Below, piece after piece: positions 59,080 through 64,000 of a stretch of DNA of 64,000 bases. The DNA lies in contig CM057832.1 of NCBI GenBank assembly GCA_030068075.1, positions 76,135,002 through 76,199,001 of the forward strand. The letters are read 5' to 3'. Position numbers and translations under genes: made by a program. Below the pieces are notes generated by a model that was not told the origin of the DNA, made no database searches, and was given only the letters and a program-made list of their open reading frames with translations. This stretch comes from Paguma larvata. Taxonomy: Eukaryota; Chordata; Mammalia; Carnivora; Viverridae. Each line of letters opens with the position of its first letter. Positions within the stretch are counted from its first letter, which is position 1.

Positions 59080-59800
59080 ATCAAAACCAAACCAAAACAA
59101 ACAAACAAAAAAGATTAATCAGGACATATCAAAAGAACACAGAAACCATCCTGAAAGGGCTCCCCCTAGCCACACTTGGAACAGAAGGTCTGATGGTTCT
59201 AATAGATTATGTAATATTAAAGTGAAAAAAAAAAATCTTTGAGTTTGTAGCAATACTGCACGAATTAGAAAGGAGAAAAGGAGGGAGGTCAAACTCTTCT
59301 TAGATATGTAGATAAAAAAACAAATAGTAGACAAATCTCCATAAATATACATATGTGTGTATTTATATATGCATTCACATACAGACACAAAGGTATACAT
59401 CTAAAGAGTGAAAGTCAATCAATGAATCCAGGTCAAGAGTATGTGGAAGATCCCTGTACTATTCTCTTAGCTTTTTAATAGATGTGAATATTCCAAAAGT
59501 AAAAAGTTGGAAGAGGAGAAAATAAGACCTTAAAACACTCTTAGAATACAATTTGAATTATAGAGTCACAAAAGAAAATGCTAACCATAAGTGAAATGTT
59601 AGATTACTTTGAGAAACTTGAGTACGTTAAAAACAAAGAATGTCTGTTCATCAAAAAAATATGTTTTAAAAAGTGATATTAAAAAACACGAATTGACACA
59701 CATTTATCACTGAAAAAATGGAAACTATCACAAATATATAAAGAACTTATAGACATCAAAGGGAAGAAAAAAGCCAACAATTGGTTAATTAAACAAAACA
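59080..59800 (+). mobile_element. Old L1 fragments, plus strand
   Basis: gaagatccctgtactattctcttagctttttaatagatgtgaatattccaaaagtaaaaagttgg matches an old L1 3' end, followed by ORF2-like text (caaatatataaagaacttatagacatcaaagg). Diverged; boundaries approximate. Confidence 0.5.
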
Positions 59801-60264
59801 TCATAGGCTCAGGACTGGGCGTTTTCGCTACTGGAATATATTTTGGCTGTGGAGTAACAAAGAAACGCTTACAGAGTATGGAATTAAACGTAAGCCCATA
59901 GGAAACTCTTTAGGCTTGATGTTTCATAATTTTTACATTCTATTTGTTATATTGATGAAGAATTTATATTATGAACTTTTGCTCTTAGGCCAGCTACATT
60001 TTATAAACCCATAATTTTCCAGTAATTTGCAGTACGTATCCTAATCAGGTAGTAGGCATCAGAAAATCAGGTATTTTATGATAAAACATGCCTACATAAG
60101 AACTCTCCTTATCATTTCAAGAGTAAATGCCATCGACATCATAAGGATGTCTGGTGAATAACAAGACTTCAGGTGTCCAGAGAAGGGGAGAGTGTGTAAC
60201 AAACCCACTGTTAGCTTTTTTCTTCCCATCCACAGTTGAAAGGAGAGTCCTAATAACGTAAATC
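59801..60264. other. Single-copy DNA, no gene recognised
   Basis: Nothing beyond AT-rich sequence. Confidence 0.45.
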
Positions 60265-60275
60265 AAACATCTTTG

Positions 60276-60475
60276 GGGCACCTGGGTGGCTCAGTAGGTT
60301 GAGTGTCCTACTTCAGCTCAGGTCATGATCTCGCGGTTCACACGTTCGAGCCCCACATCAGGCTCTTTGCTGACAGCTCAGAGCCTGGAGCCTGCTTCAG
60401 ATTCTGTGTCTCCCTTTCTCTCTGCCCCTCCACAGCTCATGCTCTATCTCTCAAAAATAAATAAAAGCATTAAAA
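60276..60475 (+). mobile_element. SINEC
   Basis: Complete felid SINE (ggcacctgggtggctcagtagg; cgttcgagccccacatcagg). TSD aaacat(c/a)tttg at 60,265-60,275 and 60,476-60,486. Confidence 0.95.
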
Positions 60476-60486
60476 AAACATATTTG

Positions 60487-62496
60487 AGAAAAACCAAAAT
60501 CTCATATAGCAAGGAAGGTAAAAAACAGATTTCAAAGCCTTAAGAGCCATAATGGCGTCCCATTTTCAAATCACCTAAAATGTAAAAACTATTCTTGGCT
60601 TGCAGTTTGTAAGCAGTTCGTCAAATTTGGTGATAGTTCGACGACTACTGTTCCACACCTTAGGAAAAAAAATTATATTCCTTGTAGGCAGTGAGTTTGG
60701 GGATGTAGAGCCTGTTTAAGGGAGAAGACAGAGCCACGAGGTAGTTGTGGTACGCACAAGCTATGAGTAACGCTGACAGTTTGGGATGCAGTTGGGAAGC
60801 CCCTCACAGAACCTTCACAGCCCCTGGCACTGAGTCACCATCCAGAAGGGGACGAGGACAACGAAATTTCTATGAGAGAGAGAGAGTGAGAGAGACTGGA
60901 GAGGGAGTTATCTGTCAGGGTAATGTCACTGAGCCACACAGTGTGAAATCCCTGGGTCACAAAGCTCCAAAGGGCATTTGCATCCTCTGGGTTTATTTCT
61001 TGAGGGTTTTTGTTTGTTTGTTTGTTTTGGATTGGGGGATGTTTATTTGTTTTTGTTTTTATTTATGTTTTAAATAGACCCTGGGTTTAATCTGGGGCTG
61101 TCAGATGTTGGGTTCCATCTCCTGGGTATGCAAAGCAGACAGGTCTAAATGGCTAAAATTCTGCTTTTTGAGGCCATATTTAAAACAATTGGATTTATAT
61201 TAAAAAAACAAACAAGAAACTTGAGTTTGGCTCTAGCAGACTTTTGCACTAATGAATCTCAGCCTGCTTTGAAGAAATTAATGACGTAGGGGCAATATAG
61301 AGGCCATTGTTGGCACAGTCATATAACATTCTTCTGACAACATCAAGATGTGAGAAGAAAAGAGGGAAATTTCTCACATATTATATCTACTAATGTAGAA
61401 AAACGTACTCCATCCACCTCTGTATTAGTGGCACCTCTTACCAGTTCTATCTCGACTGTTGGCAGGACATGGGGAAAGTTTACAAATGAAGGCTTCTGGC
61501 CTGGAGTCTCTTTTCCTTCTCCTTCCACCTCAGTCTCTATCTCGCATCATCTTGCCTGCATGTATGGAGACTGTGGAGACCCCACAATGCACATCCTAGG
61601 TTTTTCACCGTAACTACCCCTCCGAACAGCTATAAGCCGGCTGTAAGTCTGGGCTAAAGAGAGGCACACCGTTGTCCTGTCAGCCCTGACTAGAACAAGT
61701 TGATTACATGAGCCTGGAAGGGGGCTCTGGGTTGTTTAGACAGGAACTTCCAGCTTCATGGTAACCAGATTATGAATTACAAGGGAGAGGCACATTTCCT
61801 TGGCTCCACAGACTCCTTGTTGCTTGATGTACTAGGAAAGAGGCCCCTTCTTCTGTGTCTAGGGTCATGATATCTCTTAGAGCACTTGCCATACAGAGAC
61901 CTCAATAGATGATAATTGAATGAACAAGTATGTTAGTGATTGATGAAATGAAGAAATACATGAACAAAAAGCATAGGGATAAATGGTTGAAAGTAGTGAT
62001 CCTGGTTCCATAAAACATCATAAAAAATACAGTTTACAATTTAATTGGCATGGGTAGATGCTGGTACTTGGCTTTTTTTCACCTGCAGTAATAGTGCTGG
62101 CCATTCTCTAGTGATGAAGTCGCATTAGATAACTCAATCATCCATCATCCCATGATGTGTGAAGCACAAGTTCCAGAGTGCTGTATTAAGAAATTGATCC
62201 TTCCACCCTGAGTTTCCTTTCTAATAGATATAGATAATAATTTCTTTGTCTACGTCATAGTCTTCCAGAGTCATGTATGTTTACAGGTTATTGTTATTCA
62301 AAACTCTGTCTTCAGTACACAGGACTAAAGGATTAAAGATCTTGATAGATGAAAACTAGAGGTCAATGTTAAAGCAATCAATTTTTCACTTTTCAAAACT
62401 TATCTGTGGGAAAGAGTGAAATATTTTACTGAGGAAGAAGCTGGACATTCTTGACTTGGGAAAATGCTTCCACTAAAATTAAGCAGCTTGAGTTTT
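60487..62496. other. Single-copy DNA, no gene supported
   Basis: Two kilobases without a clear recent repeat apart from gtttgttt low complexity at 61,004-61,060. Plus frames at 60,745-61,077 (110 codons) and 61,350-61,613 (87 codons) lie outside recognised repeats but show no domain, signal or splice context. Confidence 0.4.
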
Positions 62497-62510
62497 GAAA
62501 GTGCTTGTGG

Positions 62511-62731
62511 AGGGCCGCCTGGGTGGCTCAGTTGGTTGAGCATCCAACTTTGGCTCTGGTCATGATCTCACAGTTCATGGGTTCAAGCCCTGCATTGGAC
62601 TCTGTGCTGACAGCTCAGAGCCTGGAGCCTGCTTCAGATTCTGTGTCTCCCTCTCTCTCTGCCTCTCCCCCACTCACTCTCTCTCTCTCTCTCTCAAAAG
62701 TAAATACACATTTAAAAAATTAAAGAAGAAA
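62511..62731 (+). mobile_element. SINEC
   Basis: gccgcctgggtggctcagttggttgagcatcc head, complete body and tail. TSD gaaagtgcttg(t/g)gg, 13 of 14 matching, at 62,497-62,510 and 62,732-62,745. Confidence 0.95.
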
Positions 62732-62884
62732 GAAAGTGCTTGGGGAAAAGAAGCATTCAGTTTACTTTTAGACAACCCTTCAATAGCAAATAAAAACTTG
62801 GGAGGACATGGGTACACAGAGAATTACCTTATGAGTCTTTAGATTGGAGTTTAAAATGTATGGGGACATGATATTTTGCAAATA

Positions 62885-63124
62885 CAGTAAAACCTTGGTG
62901 TGTGAGCCTTATCTGTTCCACTTCTATATCAAAGCACTTGTATATCAAAGCAAATTTCAAGAACCATTGACTCAGTTGTGATCATGGGACACTTAGCATC
63001 ATGCACTACTCGTTGTATTGCAAGGCATAACTTGCTTATCAAGTTAAAATTTATTGGAAATGTTCGCTCATCTTGCAGAACACTCACAGACAGAACAAGT
63101 TACTTGCAATCCAAGGTTTTAATC
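62885..63124 (-). mobile_element. Carnivore Tigger-type MITE, second copy
   Basis: Termini cagtaaaaccttggtg and ccaaggttttaa are inverted repeats, preceded by TA. Internal text (gttgtattgcaaggcataacttgcttatcaagttaaaatttattggaaatgttcgctc) is the reverse complement of the left part of the 44,889 element. About 240 bp, so an internally deleted relative. Confidence 0.82.
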
Positions 63125-63399
63125 CAAGGTATTAAGTTGGAAGCTTCATTGGTTCTCTGAGGGTGAACATCTGTCTCCTACTGACTAGTAAAGAGGCAAC
63201 TTTAATTTTAGCGAAGCAAGATATGCGGCAGATCTCTTAATGCCAGACTCCGCAGGAAGAGAAGGACTGGAGTGAGATACACAGGAGTGTGTAACAAAAG
63301 AGAAAGAGAAGAAGGATGATGCAATCATTATACAAGCAAAGAGGGGTCACAAGAGGAGCAACGGGTCTTTGTGACAGGGAAGAAACACCAAACTGAAAA

Positions 63400-63565
63400 C
63401 ATTTTCTATGCTGATAGTGTGCCAGGAGCCGGGTGTATTATTTAATCCTCCATCAATTCTGTAAGAAATGGGTGCTAGACTCATTTTAAAACTGAGGAAG
63501 TTGATAGTCAGTAGGATTATATGATTTGTTCACAATTAGCTAACCAAATATGACTCAAAACTCTG
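63400..63565 (-). mobile_element. MIR SINE, antisense
   Basis: gatagtgtgccaggagc..gtgtattatttaatcctccatcaattctgtaagaaatgggtgctagactcattttaaaactgaggaagttga..caattagctaaccaaatatgactcaaaac follows the antisense MIR order. Confidence 0.8.
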
Positions 63566-64000
63566 TATACTTTCAATTGTGCCAAGGGAGGAGACTGGTG
63601 TATTCAATGGTGGCACATCTGGTTTTGTGTTATGTTGTGTTGTTTTTCCTGTTCTTGGGCCATATTGCTGGAGCTGCCATGAGTCAGAGCTCCAGCTAGT
63701 GACTAGAGGAGCCTACAAATCCACTAGACTTTGTTCCCCAAGTTTCGTTAAAATGCATGCCATTGGTCACTGCCCAGGTAACTATAGACCTGAAGCAGTC
63801 CAAGAGGTGAACCACCCCTCATCCTAAAGACTCAGAAATTTTCTTTCTATTGCTTCTCGAGTTGTGTGCTTACGGCGTTTCTCATACTCATTGTCTCCAG
63901 CCGCTTTGATATTTTTCTTCTCTTCTGTTCCTATGCCAGTTTTCTACATTTTCACTATAATTACAATATTAATCAGCCTTATATGTGTATCCTACTCACA
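63566..64000. other. No gene recognised to window end
   Basis: Unique-looking sequence. An 82-codon plus frame at 63,579-63,827 has no recognisable feature. Confidence 0.4.

Noticed and set aside
61350..61613. 87-codon plus frame outside repeats
   Set aside because: Ser/Thr-rich with no motif, overlapped by an antisense frame; indistinguishable from chance.

Overview
The window is mammalian nuclear DNA from a cat-family (felid or close feliform) carnivore. The main evidence is about 29 copies of a tRNA-derived SINE whose head (gcctgggtggctcagt), B-box segment (gttcgagcccc), CT-rich body and aataaataaacattaaa tail match the felid SINEC type. Several LINE-1 3' ends carry the carnivore L1 3'UTR (caccca-gtgctcatcccaaca on the antisense strand). 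The sequence is AT-rich, has no CpG island, and contains older mammalian layers (MIR, L2, CR1/L3, MaLR LTRs, hAT and Tigger DNA transposons). Family names come from memory of consensus sequences and were not checked by a search.

I see no confident protein-coding gene, rRNA, true tRNA or CRISPR array. Nearly every open reading frame falls inside a SINE, L1, LTR or microsatellite. One exception, at about 24,361-24,567, reads like a short coding tail and could be a last exon or a pseudogene fragment. The window is best read as a gene desert or the inside of a very large intron.

Layout. At 0-9 kb there are SINEs, a hAT fossil, an old L1 endonuclease-region piece, L2 and a MaLR LTR. From 8.9 to 19.25 kb there is a stretch without SINEs that holds mostly single-copy DNA, a strong CTCF-like motif (16,236) and a CpG-retaining block (18.2-18.9 kb) that looks like a conserved non-coding element. 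At 19-32 kb there are SINEs, two carnivore L1 3' ends (one with a 5' inversion), MIRs, the possible coding tail and a pyrimidine tract of about 490 bp (31.06-31.55 kb). At 32-38 kb there are an inverted SINE pair, an antisense L1 5' region, a Tigger-like transposon interrupted by an L1, and a SINE nested in a SINE. At 41.9-42.6 kb there is a well-preserved CR1/L3 segment. From 44.3 to 57.4 kb there is an L1 cluster: old minus-strand L1 blocks host a plus-strand L1, which in turn hosts a younger carnivore L1; a Tigger element and several SINEs are also inserted. At 57-64 kb there are further SINEs, an old L1, a second carnivore Tigger copy and an antisense MIR.

The genes do not work together because none is demonstrable. 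What the window records is a sequence of insertions, many dated relative to each other by nesting and target-site duplications (TSDs). I did not find a new biological system; the most useful leads are the non-repeat islands, the possible coding tail and the unusual retrotransposon junctions.
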